Shown here piece after piece: positions 7,577-16,721 of a DNA stretch of 64,000 bases. The notes beneath the pieces are model-generated. The model had not been told where the DNA came from. It saw nothing but the letters and a program-made list of their open reading frames with translations, and ran no database searches. Within the stretch, counting starts at the first letter, position 1. Each line of letters begins with the position of its first letter. The position numbers were made by a program, and so were the translations under genes. The stretch comes from Eshraghiella sp051880035 (GTDB lineage: Bacteria > Bacillota > Clostridia > Lachnospirales > Lachnospiraceae), in contig JBJENE010000017.1 in assembly GCA_051880035.1 (NCBI GenBank), positions 1 through 64,000 of the forward strand, written 5' to 3'.

Positions 7577-8476
7577 TCAGAGTGTTTTAAGCAGCTCTTC
7601 TATTTTTTCTTTAGTTGCAAGACCATCGGAGAAAGCAGTTGCGCCCCCGGCAGCCGTCCCCAGCTTCAGGGCATATTCATAATCACCCTGCAAAGAACCC
7701 GCCGTAAATCCTGCCACCATTGAATCGCCTGCACCAACCGAATTTTTCACAGTACCTTTGCACACTCCGCACCGATGCATTTTTCCGTATTCGTCAATAA
7801 GCATGGCACCGTCGCCGGCCATGGAGATAAGAACATTGACCGCACCCTTTTCCTGTAGTTTCCGCGCATATTTTTCAATATCCTCATCGTTTTTTAGTTC
7901 TACACCGAACATCTCTCCTAATTCATGATTGTTAGGTTTTACCAGAAACGGCTTATACCGGAGCACATTCAACAGTAACTCATTTGTGGCATCCACCACC
8001 GCTTTTATTTTTTTGCCTGACAATCTTTCCAGAATACGCTGATAAATATCAGACGGGAGCGAAGACGGAATGCTTCCCGCAAGAATAAGCGTATCTCCAT
8101 CTGTAATATTATCCAGTTTCTGAAACAGAGCCGTAATTGCCTCACTGTCAATATCAGGACCCTGTCCGTTTATCTCGGTTTCTTCCATAGATTTTATTTT
8201 TACATTTATACGGGAGTTTCCTTGGTTAAGTCTTACAAAATCTGTATCAATTCCCATATCGACAAGCCCTTTTTCGATGGCTTCACCGGTAAATCCTGCA
8301 ATGAAACCCAATGCCTTTGAGCCTATCCCAATTTCCCTTAACACTATGGAAACATTGATTCCTTTACCGCCAAAATATATTTCTTCTCTTTCGGAACGGT
8401 TTGTTTTACCCAGCTTCATTTCCCCGGTATGAACAACATAGTCGATGGCAGGGTTAAAGGTTACAGTATAGACCAC
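7577..8476 (-). CDS. fruK: PfkB-family 1-phosphofructokinase / tagatose-6-P kinase
   Basis: This 299-residue sugar kinase begins TVTFNPAIDY, typical of the FruK/LacC branch. It has 'GGKGINVS' for sugar binding and the C-terminal signature 'NSVGAGDSMVAGF' with the catalytic Asp. It should phosphorylate fructose-1-phosphate (or tagatose-6-phosphate) with ATP. The start is GTG at 8476, placed 9 bases after AAAGGAGG. A DeoR C-terminal relic lies immediately upstream, as in fru operons where fruR precedes fruK, so the gene probably lost its regulator. No fruA (PTS) gene is near. The symbol is by family; the substrate is not proven. Confidence 0.85.
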   Translation of the reverse strand: MVYTVTFNPAIDYVVHTGEMKLGKTNRSEREEIYFGGKGINVSIVLREIGIGSKALGFIAGFTGEAIEKGLVDMGIDTDFVRLNQGNSRINVKIKSMEETEINGQGPDIDSEAITALFQKLDNITDGDTLILAGSIPSSLPSDIYQRILERLSGKKIKAVVDATNELLLNVLRYKPFLVKPNNHELGEMFGVELKNDEDIEKYARKLQEKGAVNVLISMAGDGAMLIDEYGKMHRCGVCKGTVKNSVGAGDSMVAGFTAGSLQGDYEYALKLGTAAGGATAFSDGLATKEKIEELLKTL

Positions 8477-8477
8477 T

Positions 8478-8636
8478 TCACATTACCTCCTTTATATTTG
8501 CCTTTGCATGATATTTTTTATCCTCCAGTTTGTCAGTAATAATTTTAACCCCTCCAAGCTGTGCAAAAGTTACTGACGCAATCTGATTGAATTTGGAGTA
8601 ATCTGCAAGAATGTACACTGTCTGACTGTTCTTAGG
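8478..8636 (-). pseudogene. DeoR-family regulator, C-terminal relic
   Basis: The minus strand from 8636 to 8478 reads in frame as a DeoR C-terminus: '...QTVYILADYSKFNQIASVTF...', then 'KIITDKLEDKKYHAKANIKEVM', ending TGA at 8478-8480, 1 bp before the kinase start codon. A TAA at 8637-8639 closes the frame upstream, and the HTH and sugar-phosphate domains are absent. It is about 52 codons, against roughly 250 for an intact FruR/DeoR. It is a deletion remnant that marks the former fruR-fruK arrangement. Confidence 0.8.
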
Positions 8637-8680
8637 TTAGAATATCATATAAAAAGTGAATAACCAACCATTTTCAATAA

Positions 8681-8725
8681 AAAAGCAACTCCAAGTCCAT
8701 AAGAATCACTTGGAATTGCCTTTTT
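8681..8725 (-). terminator. Bidirectional-looking terminator after the DUF4340 gene
   Basis: GCAACTCCAAGT (8685-8696) pairs with ACTTGGAATTGCC (8708-8720), allowing one wobble. A-runs and T-runs flank both sides, so it can act on the minus strand to end the ABC operon. The DeoR deletion junction lies about 45 bp further on. Confidence 0.85.
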
Positions 8726-8741
8726 AAAATGGAGGGGGATA

Positions 8742-10151
8742 TCAATCCAGAACAATACTGTTAACCGCTTCTATCACATCAACCACAGATGTTCTGCTGA
8801 TAAGACCAAACGGTTCGCCGTCAAGAACAGCAAGACAATTGCTTCCGTCATACCGGTACAGCTTTACTGTGACCTCAGGATAGTTTTCATTATCCAGCCG
8901 GAAGGTCAGGCTGATTTCTTCCTTGCCCGTCGGTTCTTCATCTGTGAAATTCGATGCACTAAGCGCTTCAATTTTGGACTGCAAATCAGAAATATCAATT
9001 TCTTCGCCCTGATAGAGATATTTTCTTTCACTGACGGTTTTACTCTCAGATGTAACTGAGTAGGATTCTCCGTCCAGCAGGATATCTATCCGGGTAATAT
9101 CTTTAAAGTCCGCCGTCATTACATTGTCATGACGAAGGTCGTTGTAAGAAACTGCCATTAATGTGTCAAAAGCTGACTCATCAATCGAATATACTATCTG
9201 AGACTTATTAATTCTGATGTAAGCCTCAAAAGTTCCGTCATACTCTTCCCCTGCTTCCTCTGCCGCCTTTTTGGCCTCCAGTTCTTCCTTACTGCAGCCC
9301 ACATCCAGGGTAAAACTCTTGTCTGTATCATTTCCGTCTTCGTCCGTCTCCGTATAATTCATTACAACGGTCAGTTCCGGTGTATCCAGACCCCATTCGG
9401 CAAGCTCTTCTTCTGTCACATTGTAGCTTACATAATTGCCAAGGTCCAGGCGGTGAAGGGTTTTAAAATAGGCTTCGACATTATCGGAATCAAGCGGAAC
9501 CGTATCGTTATTAACGGTTGTAAAATAATGATCATCTGCACAATAAGTGGCAGTGCTGTTCTCTTCGTAGGTAATTGTGTAATTTTCAGTACCACTTAAA
9601 ACAAGCTTTGTAATATTGTTATAAGGCGGTAATTCATCATTTTGAATCGTATCGCTAAGCTGTATTTCAAAAGTGTCCATCGGATCTGTATTGACCAGAT
9701 ACACATTTCCGTCTCCGATGGAAACATATCTCTGGGAATCCATGGTACTGAAAGCACCAAGCTTAACCTCATATTCCTGTTCATCTGTCTCAAAATTAAT
9801 TGTACAGGTCGGGTCATCAAGTCCGTACTGCCCGTAATCCTCAACTTCTTCTATGATAAAAGAAGCACCAAGCTCATTGAAAACAGAAATCAGTTCATTT
9901 ATTTTATCTTCATTTACAGGAAAATTTTCATCGTCATCATACAGCCACACATCATCTTTATGAAAAGCCAGTGAGGTTTCATCATATTCCCATGAAATGG
10001 ATTTTACGGATTCCGTGGATACCGAGAGTATGATTTCATCAGTATTTTTAATCTTCTCTTTCTTTTCTTCCGTTCTGATAACAATTATGGTAATTATGCA
10101 GAAGACAACTAATATTCCACCCAAAATGCAAATTTTTTTAAACCGTTTCAT
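8742..10151 (-). CDS. DUF4340 domain-containing membrane-anchored protein
   Basis: A 469-residue protein with one N-terminal membrane segment (about 8-26) after a basic start MKRFKK, then a long outside region rich in Asp/Glu made of repeated beta-strand units (DUF4340). The family accompanies Gld-type ABC transporters. Its start overlaps the end of the GldG-like gene by 14 bp, so translation is probably coupled. It is the last gene of the four-gene operon. Role unknown; it presumably works at the outer face with the ABC complex. Confidence 0.85.
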   Translation of the reverse strand: MKRFKKICILGGILVVFCIITIIVIRTEEKKEKIKNTDEIILSVSTESVKSISWEYDETSLAFHKDDVWLYDDDENFPVNEDKINELISVFNELGASFIIEEVEDYGQYGLDDPTCTINFETDEQEYEVKLGAFSTMDSQRYVSIGDGNVYLVNTDPMDTFEIQLSDTIQNDELPPYNNITKLVLSGTENYTITYEENSTATYCADDHYFTTVNNDTVPLDSDNVEAYFKTLHRLDLGNYVSYNVTEEELAEWGLDTPELTVVMNYTETDEDGNDTDKSFTLDVGCSKEELEAKKAAEEAGEEYDGTFEAYIRINKSQIVYSIDESAFDTLMAVSYNDLRHDNVMTADFKDITRIDILLDGESYSVTSESKTVSERKYLYQGEEIDISDLQSKIEALSASNFTDEEPTGKEEISLTFRLDNENYPEVTVKLYRYDGSNCLAVLDGEPFGLISRTSVVDVIEAVNSIVLD

Positions 10152-11553
10152 TTTGTTTCCTCCTTGTTCTTACCACAACATAAATTCCTATTGCCAGATA
10201 TACCACAGGCAGAATGCCAATCATTACCAGTTTAATCATGGAACCCTCGGATTCACTGATTGTAAGGTAATTGTAGTTAAGCGACTTGCTTCGGATGGCA
10301 ATGCTGTCACGCTCTCCTATAAGTGCGGAAAGAGCATTCATTCCCAGGTCCGTGTTGGCTCCGGAAGAATATGCATTGTACATATCTTCAAGAAAATCTG
10401 ACGAAGCAAACCATATAATCCGGCCGGAATTATCGGTATCAACGGATACGGCAAGTGCAAAAGGTCCATCAATGTCGCCATCCTCTTTTTCATATGTTTC
10501 AAGACTGTATCCGGCAATCTTACTGAAGGAATTATCCGAAGTCGTAAGAAGCTCCGTAACTGAATCACTGCTGCTTTGGACAGTCAGGCCTGTTGCAATC
10601 GGAATAATCGGGAAATAATTTTCCTCCATCAAAGAGTCTGTCACATCACTGCTGTTCATATCAGGCAGCAAAACATATGGTGCCTGAAAAGCGTAATGTT
10701 CTCTGTCCGCCTCAACAACAATACCCTCGTTGGCAGTAACTCCGTAATCTGACAATATGCTGTAGAGATTGTCAAGAGTGGTATCCTTTTGCGGACCGGC
10801 AACTACAAAAAGCTTGCCTCCGCCTGACAGATACTCCGAAAGCATATCTTTTTCTTCCGTGGAAATGTCGCTCTTTGGTGCATAAATCATAATGCAGGCT
10901 GCATCTTCCGGAATTTCATTTGCCGTTAAAAGTGATAATGTATTTACTTCAATATTCTCCTTCTCAATCTGGTCATTGAAAGTAGTCGGGAGGTTTCCTT
11001 CCCCATGTCCCTCCAGACAGTACATCTGCGGAAGTTCATCACTTACCACATAGTCGATTGCGGAAGTAATGGCACCTTCTCCGTCAAAGGAAGTGGTATA
11101 AGTATATGAATAGATATCCACATCCTGCAAATAAATATCGTCATATGAGATGTAGCGGTATTTGTCATCGCATTCCACTACTAAGCTGTTATTTTTTACT
11201 GTCTCATCCGTATACTGCTCGGCAAAAGTAGGAAAAACATCCGGATTCTTTTTAACTACTTCAATATGGTCTGAAAGGCTTTCGTATTTTGCCAGCAGAT
11301 TTTCAATAATCTGATCTTCCTCATCTGCCTGAACAATCCAGTAAATCTTCACATCCTTTTGAAGGGAATTGACCACAGCCTTTGTATTGCTGGTAATGGA
11401 GTAAATTTTGGCTGAACTGATATCATGCTTCGTCATCGTTGCAGGCATTGCGGATACACAGACATTGATAACAATCAGGATTGCCAGAACCACTACCGTA
11501 ATAATAAGTGAGTAGGAGCCTCCTATGAATGCAAGTTTTTTTGTCTTTTTCAT
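10138..11553 (-). CDS. GldG-like ABC auxiliary protein
   Basis: A 471-residue protein with an N-terminal membrane segment (about 12-34), a large extracytoplasmic domain of the ABC_transp_aux/GldG type ('IYSITSNTKAVVNSL', 'YCLEGHGEGNLP', 'LSEYLSGGGKLFVVAGP') and a C-terminal membrane segment (about 440-462) with a basic tail. It shares a base with the permease gene upstream (11553). The family partners GldA/GldF; in Bacteroidetes it serves gliding, but in Firmicutes the substrate is unknown. Confidence 0.85.
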   Translation of the reverse strand: MKKTKKLAFIGGSYSLIITVVVLAILIVINVCVSAMPATMTKHDISSAKIYSITSNTKAVVNSLQKDVKIYWIVQADEEDQIIENLLAKYESLSDHIEVVKKNPDVFPTFAEQYTDETVKNNSLVVECDDKYRYISYDDIYLQDVDIYSYTYTTSFDGEGAITSAIDYVVSDELPQMYCLEGHGEGNLPTTFNDQIEKENIEVNTLSLLTANEIPEDAACIMIYAPKSDISTEEKDMLSEYLSGGGKLFVVAGPQKDTTLDNLYSILSDYGVTANEGIVVEADREHYAFQAPYVLLPDMNSSDVTDSLMEENYFPIIPIATGLTVQSSSDSVTELLTTSDNSFSKIAGYSLETYEKEDGDIDGPFALAVSVDTDNSGRIIWFASSDFLEDMYNAYSSGANTDLGMNALSALIGERDSIAIRSKSLNYNYLTISESEGSMIKLVMIGILPVVYLAIGIYVVVRTRRKQNETV

Positions 11554-12416
11554 CAGTTATACCTCCTTTTTTCAAGAGACTGCACGGATAAAAACAGGAA
11601 AAACACAATCACGGATAAGAAGTATACGATGGCTGTCAAATCAAAAATACCATTTACAAAAACATTGAACTGCTTGAAGAGAGACAGTCTGGTCATAACA
11701 TCCGGTAATATACCCTCAAGTTTTTCCGAATCCACAAAATATAAAATAATTAATCCGGCCATCATCGCAAATCCGATTCCGTAAGCCAGATAATTGTTGC
11801 GGGTCAGATGCCGTATTATAAGTGCTATGGCAAAAGCAATCACACACAACGCAACCAGGGACCCAAAGGCAGTTGAAGACACATATTCAGACAAAGTTAC
11901 GCTGAAATAATTGAACAAAATAACCGCAATACCTATTCCTGCGGCAAAACCCTGATTGTCTGTCAGAGAGGAAATAAATACCCCCAGTGCAATCAAGGCT
12001 GCACCCATAATAAAAAATGCCGCCAGAGAGCCGTAAGAAGTCGGCAGATATACATCTCCGTATCTGGAAAAAATAAGCGGATATACGGAAATAATGCATA
12101 ACGGAATAATATAAATTGCCAGAAGTGCAAGATACTTTCCCAAAACAACCTGTGTTGTCGTAATCGGAAGCGAATACAGCAACTGGTCCGTCTTCTGTTT
12201 GCGCTCCTCTGCGATTATACGCATTGTCAGTACCGGAACTATTACAACAAACACAATACTGCCAAACTGAAGCACATACTCAAAATTACTTACAGCGGAA
12301 TTAATATTGTACATCATTGCCCCGATTCCGGTAAAAACAAGCAGAAAAGCCCCAAAGAAGTATGCTGTTAATGAGGTAAAATAATTTTTCAATTCATGTT
12401 TAAATACTGCTATCAT
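11553..12416 (-). CDS. ABC-2 type permease (GldF-like)
   Basis: A 287-residue protein with six predicted membrane segments and the ABC-2 feature 'MRIIAEERKQKTDQLLYSLP', the cytoplasmic coupling region seen in GldF/NatB-like permeases. It starts 4 bp inside the ATPase gene's end (ATGA overlap) and is immediately followed by the GldG-like gene. It should form the membrane channel with the ATPase at 12413-13417. Confidence 0.9.
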   Translation of the reverse strand: MIAVFKHELKNYFTSLTAYFFGAFLLVFTGIGAMMYNINSAVSNFEYVLQFGSIVFVVIVPVLTMRIIAEERKQKTDQLLYSLPITTTQVVLGKYLALLAIYIIPLCIISVYPLIFSRYGDVYLPTSYGSLAAFFIMGAALIALGVFISSLTDNQGFAAGIGIAVILFNYFSVTLSEYVSSTAFGSLVALCVIAFAIALIIRHLTRNNYLAYGIGFAMMAGLIILYFVDSEKLEGILPDVMTRLSLFKQFNVFVNGIFDLTAIVYFLSVIVFFLFLSVQSLEKRRYN

Positions 12417-13417
12417 TCCTCTTCATTCTCCTTTCCCGGTTCGTCGTCACTTTCCGGCTCTAATTCTTCCGTATCCTGCTCCGGTCCTTCTGCCAGCTCA
12501 ATGAAAATATCTTCAAGATTACCCTTCTTAAGATTCATTTCCAACAAAACTTTCCGGTTCTTTGCAAAGGTTTCAAAAACATATTCGGAAAGTTCATATA
12601 TATCTTCCGGAACAGATTTTATGTGCGCTCTGACCAATCCGCTTAAGTTTTCTTCAAAATAAATATCCGCCACCATGCTTTCATCAGAAAGAAGCTTTTT
12701 CACTTCATCCTCCGTTGCCTTTGTGGTAATAATCATTTCGTTTGAAGAAAGCAATTCCTTCTCAAGGTTTTCCGGTGTATCAAAAGCAACCAGCTTTCCC
12801 TTGGCAATCATAAGGATTTCATCGCAGATTGTCTGCACTTCGGAAAGAATATGGGATGAAAAAATAACCGTGTGCGTTTTACCAAGTGATTTTATCAAAT
12901 CACGGATTTCAATAATCTGCAGCGGGTCAAGACCTACCGTCGGCTCATCAAGAATAATTACCCTGGGATTTCCGAGCAAAGCCTGTGCGATTCCCACACG
13001 CTGCTTATATCCCTTTGAAAGAGTTGAAATACGGCGGTTTTTCACCTTCTCGATTCCTGTCTGCTCCACAACATTATCCATCTGCTCTGCAAGTTCAGCC
13101 CCGCGAAGACCCTTTGCCTCACCAACAAAACGAAGGTAATCCATCGGTGTCTCATTCATGTAGAGCGGCGGTTGTTCCGGCAGATATCCTATCAGCCTTT
13201 TGGCCGCCTTTGGTTCCTCAAAAATATCATGTCCGTCAATTCTGATATGTCCTTCCGTTGCCGAAAGACATCCCGTCATAATATTCATGGTCGTAGATTT
13301 TCCTGCTCCGTTCGGGCCCAGAAAACCATACACATGGCCGTCGCTGATTTCAAAAGAAAGATCGTCAACAGCCAGATGATCACCATAGTATTTTGTCAAA
13401 TGTTCAACTGTGATCAT
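12413..13417 (-). CDS. ABC transporter ATP-binding protein (GldA-like)
   Basis: A 334-residue ATPase with Walker A GPNGAGKST (about 34-42), a signature 'LSKGYKQRVGIAQALL', Walker B 'VIILDEPTVGLDP' and the switch His in 'VIFSSHILSEV'. The C-terminal 110 residues form an extra regulatory domain, ending in a very acidic tail. It is the first gene of the operon; a likely -10 (13468-13473 on the minus strand) with a weak -35 lies 50 bp upstream. The two-component genes 13740-15628 lie just upstream on the same strand and may regulate it. Confidence 0.92.
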   Translation of the reverse strand: MITVEHLTKYYGDHLAVDDLSFEISDGHVYGFLGPNGAGKSTTMNIMTGCLSATEGHIRIDGHDIFEEPKAAKRLIGYLPEQPPLYMNETPMDYLRFVGEAKGLRGAELAEQMDNVVEQTGIEKVKNRRISTLSKGYKQRVGIAQALLGNPRVIILDEPTVGLDPLQIIEIRDLIKSLGKTHTVIFSSHILSEVQTICDEILMIAKGKLVAFDTPENLEKELLSSNEMIITTKATEDEVKKLLSDESMVADIYFEENLSGLVRAHIKSVPEDIYELSEYVFETFAKNRKVLLEMNLKKGNLEDIFIELAEGPEQDTEELEPESDDEPGKENEEE

Positions 13418-13546
13418 AGTAAACCTCCTATTCAGATTTATACGGATTGGTCCGCTTCTAAAATTCGATTATAGTCATGAATACTGAATTGACACTGAAA
13501 GAACCGGCTGTTATTCTGTGAAATTTCTGTGAAAAAGGGGAGCAAA

Positions 13547-13690
13547 AAAGAGCTGTCAGAAAGAGGGGAATATTAAAGAGCTGTCAGAAAGAACGCTTCC
13601 GCTTGGTTGATGCGCGTAGCGGTACTAAAGCTGCAAATTACGCAGCTTAAGTACCGACGGCATCAAACATCTTTCTGACAGCTCTTTTTC
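13547..13690. repeat. Nested-hairpin intergenic element, copy 1
   Basis: The outer arm AAAGAGCTGTCAGAAAGA (13575-13592) pairs with 13670-13687. Inside, TTGATGC pairs with GCATCAA, and GGTACTAAAGCTGC pairs with GCAGCTTAAGTACC with one A-A mismatch. A second copy of the 5' arm lies at 13547-13564. The same core (AGTACCGACGGCATCAA) recurs at 34211-34321 with compensatory changes. It fills the gap after the histidine kinase gene and ends in a T-run on the plus strand, so it could also act as a terminator. It may be a MITE-like element or a structured RNA. Confidence 0.75.
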
Positions 13691-13739
13691 ATCCCATTTA
13701 TTGTGCTGCCGTAATGTATGAAATTCCTTATCTTCTTCT

Positions 13740-14957
13740 TTACATCCTGTTTCTGATTGGCAGCTCAACAAAAAAGCTGTTATACCCGTCCCGGCTCTCT
13801 GCCCATATCCGTCCGTTATGTTCATTCACAATGCCCTGTGCGATTGCAAGTCCCAATCCGTAACTATGATTCATTGCCCGTGCTTCATCTACACGGTAGA
13901 AGCGTTTGAAAATATCCTTAAGGTCCTGTGGGCTTATTTCCTCACCCTGATTGGAAACCCGCAGTATACAGCGGTTATGTGTACTTCGTCCGACTATAAC
14001 TTTAATATTGCCTCCGGGTGATGCATATTTTTGAGCGTTATCCAGCAAAATATCAGTCAGTTGCTTCAGATGCTCCGGATTTCCCTTTACAACAATATCC
14101 GGCTCTATTTCGGAAGTCAGAGCCATACCTTTCTCAAAAAATAAAGGTTCGAATGCCAGAATTGCATCCGAAACGACTTCATCCAGTCGTACACTGCCCA
14201 ATTTCTTTTGTAAACTTCCATTATCAATCCGCGCCAGATCTAACATTTTTTCAACAAGACCACGCATCTGCTTTGACATAACAAGAATGCTTCCGGTAAA
14301 CTGCTGCCTTTCGTTTTCCTCACATTCAGGCATTCCTAAAAGTTCCGCATTGGCCATAATTACGGTCAACGGAGTCTTCAGCTCATGTGCCGCATCCGCT
14401 ACAAACTGTTTTTGCTGCTTCCATGCCAAATCCACCGGCTTTACCACCCAACGGGCCAGAAATACACTTATTACCAGAAATACGCAGAAAACGATTATTC
14501 CGATCAGGATGAGATTTTCCACCAGATGCTTTAATGTAGACTGTTCGCTTGTCATGTCCGCAAAAACAATGCAGTGCCCCCTTGGGGTTTCCGTACAGAA
14601 AAACCGTAAATTGTACTCCTCAAGGACTCCGCTCTGTGTATGTTTTTCGTAAGTTGCTTCCACAAAATCCATCATCATTTCGGAATCTGAGAGGTCAAAA
14701 TAACCGCCTCCCACGCTAAGAGGCTCCCCGACCCTGTTTAGCAGAACGCAAAAATACGGCAGCCTGACATCATCATGTGATTCATTGGGACTTCCAAGCT
14801 GCATCGGATTAATGGCAATAGATGACATCATCTGCAGACTTTCGCGTTCAAGATTACGGCTTGTGGAATAAAAAATTAAAGCAAATATCGCCACCAGCAT
14901 AATTGTTACGATTGACATATTTATCACAATAAATTTTATACGAAGGCGCTTTAACAT
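13740..14957 (-). CDS. Sensor histidine kinase
   Basis: A 405-residue membrane kinase with segments at about 8-31 and 147-170 enclosing a roughly 115-residue outside sensor domain of no known fold. It has a short juxtamembrane region with no clear HAMP, an H-box 'DAAHELKTPLTVI' with H191, and catalytic N, G1, F and G2 boxes ('LLDNAQKYA', 'YGLGLAIAQGIV'). It starts 7 bp inside the response regulator gene. It phosphorylates that regulator; the stimulus is unknown. The adjacent GldA-type ABC operon is the likely target or partner. Confidence 0.92.
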   Translation of the reverse strand: MLKRLRIKFIVINMSIVTIMLVAIFALIFYSTSRNLERESLQMMSSIAINPMQLGSPNESHDDVRLPYFCVLLNRVGEPLSVGGGYFDLSDSEMMMDFVEATYEKHTQSGVLEEYNLRFFCTETPRGHCIVFADMTSEQSTLKHLVENLILIGIIVFCVFLVISVFLARWVVKPVDLAWKQQKQFVADAAHELKTPLTVIMANAELLGMPECEENERQQFTGSILVMSKQMRGLVEKMLDLARIDNGSLQKKLGSVRLDEVVSDAILAFEPLFFEKGMALTSEIEPDIVVKGNPEHLKQLTDILLDNAQKYASPGGNIKVIVGRSTHNRCILRVSNQGEEISPQDLKDIFKRFYRVDEARAMNHSYGLGLAIAQGIVNEHNGRIWAESRDGYNSFFVELPIRNRM

Positions 14958-15628
14958 TGCCCATCCACCTCCAGGTGATACCCTTGTCTTCTGATTGCTT
15001 CAATGCGTATATTGGAGTGAATGCTTTGAAGTTTTTTCCGCAAAAAACCTACATATACTTCAACATGATTTTCGGTTGCGTTTGACTCAAAGCCCCATAC
15101 CCTAACAAGCAGAGTTTCCTTGGAAATATTTTTTTCTCCTGACTGCAACAATAATCGCATGACATCAAACTCCCTGTCACTAAGACGGACACTTTTACTT
15201 CCGCATATAAGCGTACAAGTGGAAAGGTCCAATGTGGTGTTTCCATAACTCATCTCATCCACCTGTCCGCCCTGCCGTCGTATCAGAGCGTTAATACAGG
15301 CAAGTAATTCCCTGGTATCAAACGGCTTAGTCAGATAATAGTCCGCACCTGCGTTAAGTCCCGTAATCCTATCGTCAAGCTCGGATTTGGCAGTTAGCAT
15401 TAGAATGGGCGTAAAACAGTGTCCCGCCCTAACCTCTTTGGCCACCTGATATCCGTTCATTCCCGGCATCATAACATCAAGTATTATTAAATCATATATA
15501 TCCGACAGCGCATATTCTTTTCCGGTATTCCCGTCATAAACACACTCCACTTCGAATCCCTTGTGTTCCAAAAGGACTTTTATGGTATTGGCAAGTATTT
15601 TTTCATCTTCAACAATCAGTATTTTCAT
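14951..15628 (-). CDS. OmpR/PhoB-family response regulator
   Basis: A 225-residue regulator with a receiver domain (acidic pocket E7-D8, phospho-Asp D51, Thr and Lys in 'MLTAKS' and 'LTKPFDT') and a C-terminal winged helix ('SDREFDVMRLLL', 'VEVYVGFLRKKL', 'IRRQGYHLE'). It is the first gene of the two-component operon. RBS AAGGAGGA precedes ATG 15628. Confidence 0.95.
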   Translation of the reverse strand: MKILIVEDEKILANTIKVLLEHKGFEVECVYDGNTGKEYALSDIYDLIILDVMMPGMNGYQVAKEVRAGHCFTPILMLTAKSELDDRITGLNAGADYYLTKPFDTRELLACINALIRRQGGQVDEMSYGNTTLDLSTCTLICGSKSVRLSDREFDVMRLLLQSGEKNISKETLLVRVWGFESNATENHVEVYVGFLRKKLQSIHSNIRIEAIRRQGYHLEVDGQC

Positions 15629-15687
15629 ACCTGTCCTCCTTACACACGCCTTTTTAATAATTCTACATTCCTATGCTGAAATGACGC

Positions 15688-15918
15688 TTAAAAAAAATTA
15701 CTGTTTTCATCCTCCGTATATTCAAAGATATCCTCCACTTTCGCATTGCAGACTTTTGCTATTTTTAATGCCAGTGTTACGGATGGAGAATAATCTCCTC
15801 TTTCAATCTGGCTTATTGTCTGCCTTGATGTATTAACTAAAGCTCCCATTTGCTGCTGATTAACGCCAAGCTTCGCCCTGTATTCCTTCAAATGATTATT
15901 TAGCGGCATCTTCTTCAC
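15688..15918 (-). CDS. Small XRE-family regulator
   Basis: A 76-residue protein made only of an HTH ('QQMGALVNTSRQTISQIERGDYSPS') of the YozG/plasmid type. It overlaps the end of the membrane-protein gene upstream by 23 bp in another frame, so the two are translated together; the start could equally be the fourth codon (Met4). It likely binds the TGACAA-type operators before its operon at 16584-16665, repressing it and perhaps the fucosidase gene. Confidence 0.88.
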   Translation of the reverse strand: MKKMPLNNHLKEYRAKLGVNQQQMGALVNTSRQTISQIERGDYSPSVTLALKIAKVCNAKVEDIFEYTEDENSNFF

Positions 15919-16561
15919 TCTCCACCTGATATTTTTTATTTACAAAATCAAAAGACTCCCATTCAGCCTTTGATTTCGACATCGAAACAGATACTGCTCC
16001 CCACAGTGATGCATAAGATACACCAAAACATATTCCGAGCGCAAGCGAATCAAAAAACAGATATCCCACCATCATTCCAAGCAAAAATCCCATTATGTAC
16101 CCCCATGCATACTTCCAAACATTTCCCTTTTTTTCAACATTCTTGCGATAAAAAAGTTTCTCCCCCCACTCAATACCGGCAATCTGTCCCGATGAAATCC
16201 GTCCTGACAAATCGACGCGCAAATCACTTTCAATTTTTTCCTCAAATTCTTTTACCTCATCCAAAAGAATCTTATCTGTCAATTTGAATGCAGCTGTACT
16301 TTCACCGTACCAGATGGCTTCAAAGTCAACCTTCTTTTCTCCCACAACAACTTTTGAATCCTCATTTTTAACAAAATAATCTTCAATTCTTTCAAATACA
16401 TAAATACCAACAAGCTCCTTTTTTCTGTATATTCCGTATACCAGTCCTTTGTTATCTATAACATTTCCGACGTTTTCTTTAATTTCCTCATCTTGTAACT
16501 TGGACAATTTCTTTTTATCCATCGTATATGTATTATATTTCTTCACTGTACTGATAAGCAT
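15896..16561 (-). CDS. Membrane protein of unknown function
   Basis: A 221-residue protein with a soluble, charged N-terminal region of about 150 residues and two C-terminal membrane segments (about 155-198), ending in a charged tail. The start at 16561 has AGAGGAA 7 bases upstream; an earlier in-frame ATG at 16627 overlaps the operators and is not used. No family recognised. Pairing with a small YozG-like XRE regulator is frequent in Firmicutes (often with DUF2975-type membrane proteins), but this protein does not look like DUF2975. Confidence 0.8.
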   Translation of the reverse strand: MLISTVKKYNTYTMDKKKLSKLQDEEIKENVGNVIDNKGLVYGIYRKKELVGIYVFERIEDYFVKNEDSKVVVGEKKVDFEAIWYGESTAAFKLTDKILLDEVKEFEEKIESDLRVDLSGRISSGQIAGIEWGEKLFYRKNVEKKGNVWKYAWGYIMGFLLGMMVGYLFFDSLALGICFGVSYASLWGAVSVSMSKSKAEWESFDFVNKKYQVESEEDAAK

Positions 16562-16583
16562 ACTATATTCCTCTTTTCTCCGA

Positions 16584-16687
16584 TGACAACTTTTCATTTC
16601 ATTATGACAACTTTCCTTGTCATTCATCGCATTATTTTTATATCATATGACAAGAATAGTTGTCAACACTTTTTTTCATAGTATAAT
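16584..16687. promoter_or_regulatory. Shared operator/promoter region with TGACAA-N6-TTGTCA sites
   Basis: Two perfect dyads TGACAA-N6-TTGTCA lie at 16605-16622 and 16648-16665, with a further half site at 16584-16589. The minus promoter TTGACA (16661-16666), 18 bp, TATAAA (16637-16642) has the second dyad in its spacer. A plus promoter TTGTCA (16660-16665), 16 bp, TATAAT (16682-16687) for the fucosidase uses part of the same dyad as its -35. The small XRE protein encoded by the minus operon is the likely binder. Confidence 0.75.
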
Positions 16688-16721
16688 AATTTTTGAAAAA
16701 ATAACAAAGACAGGAGAATCT

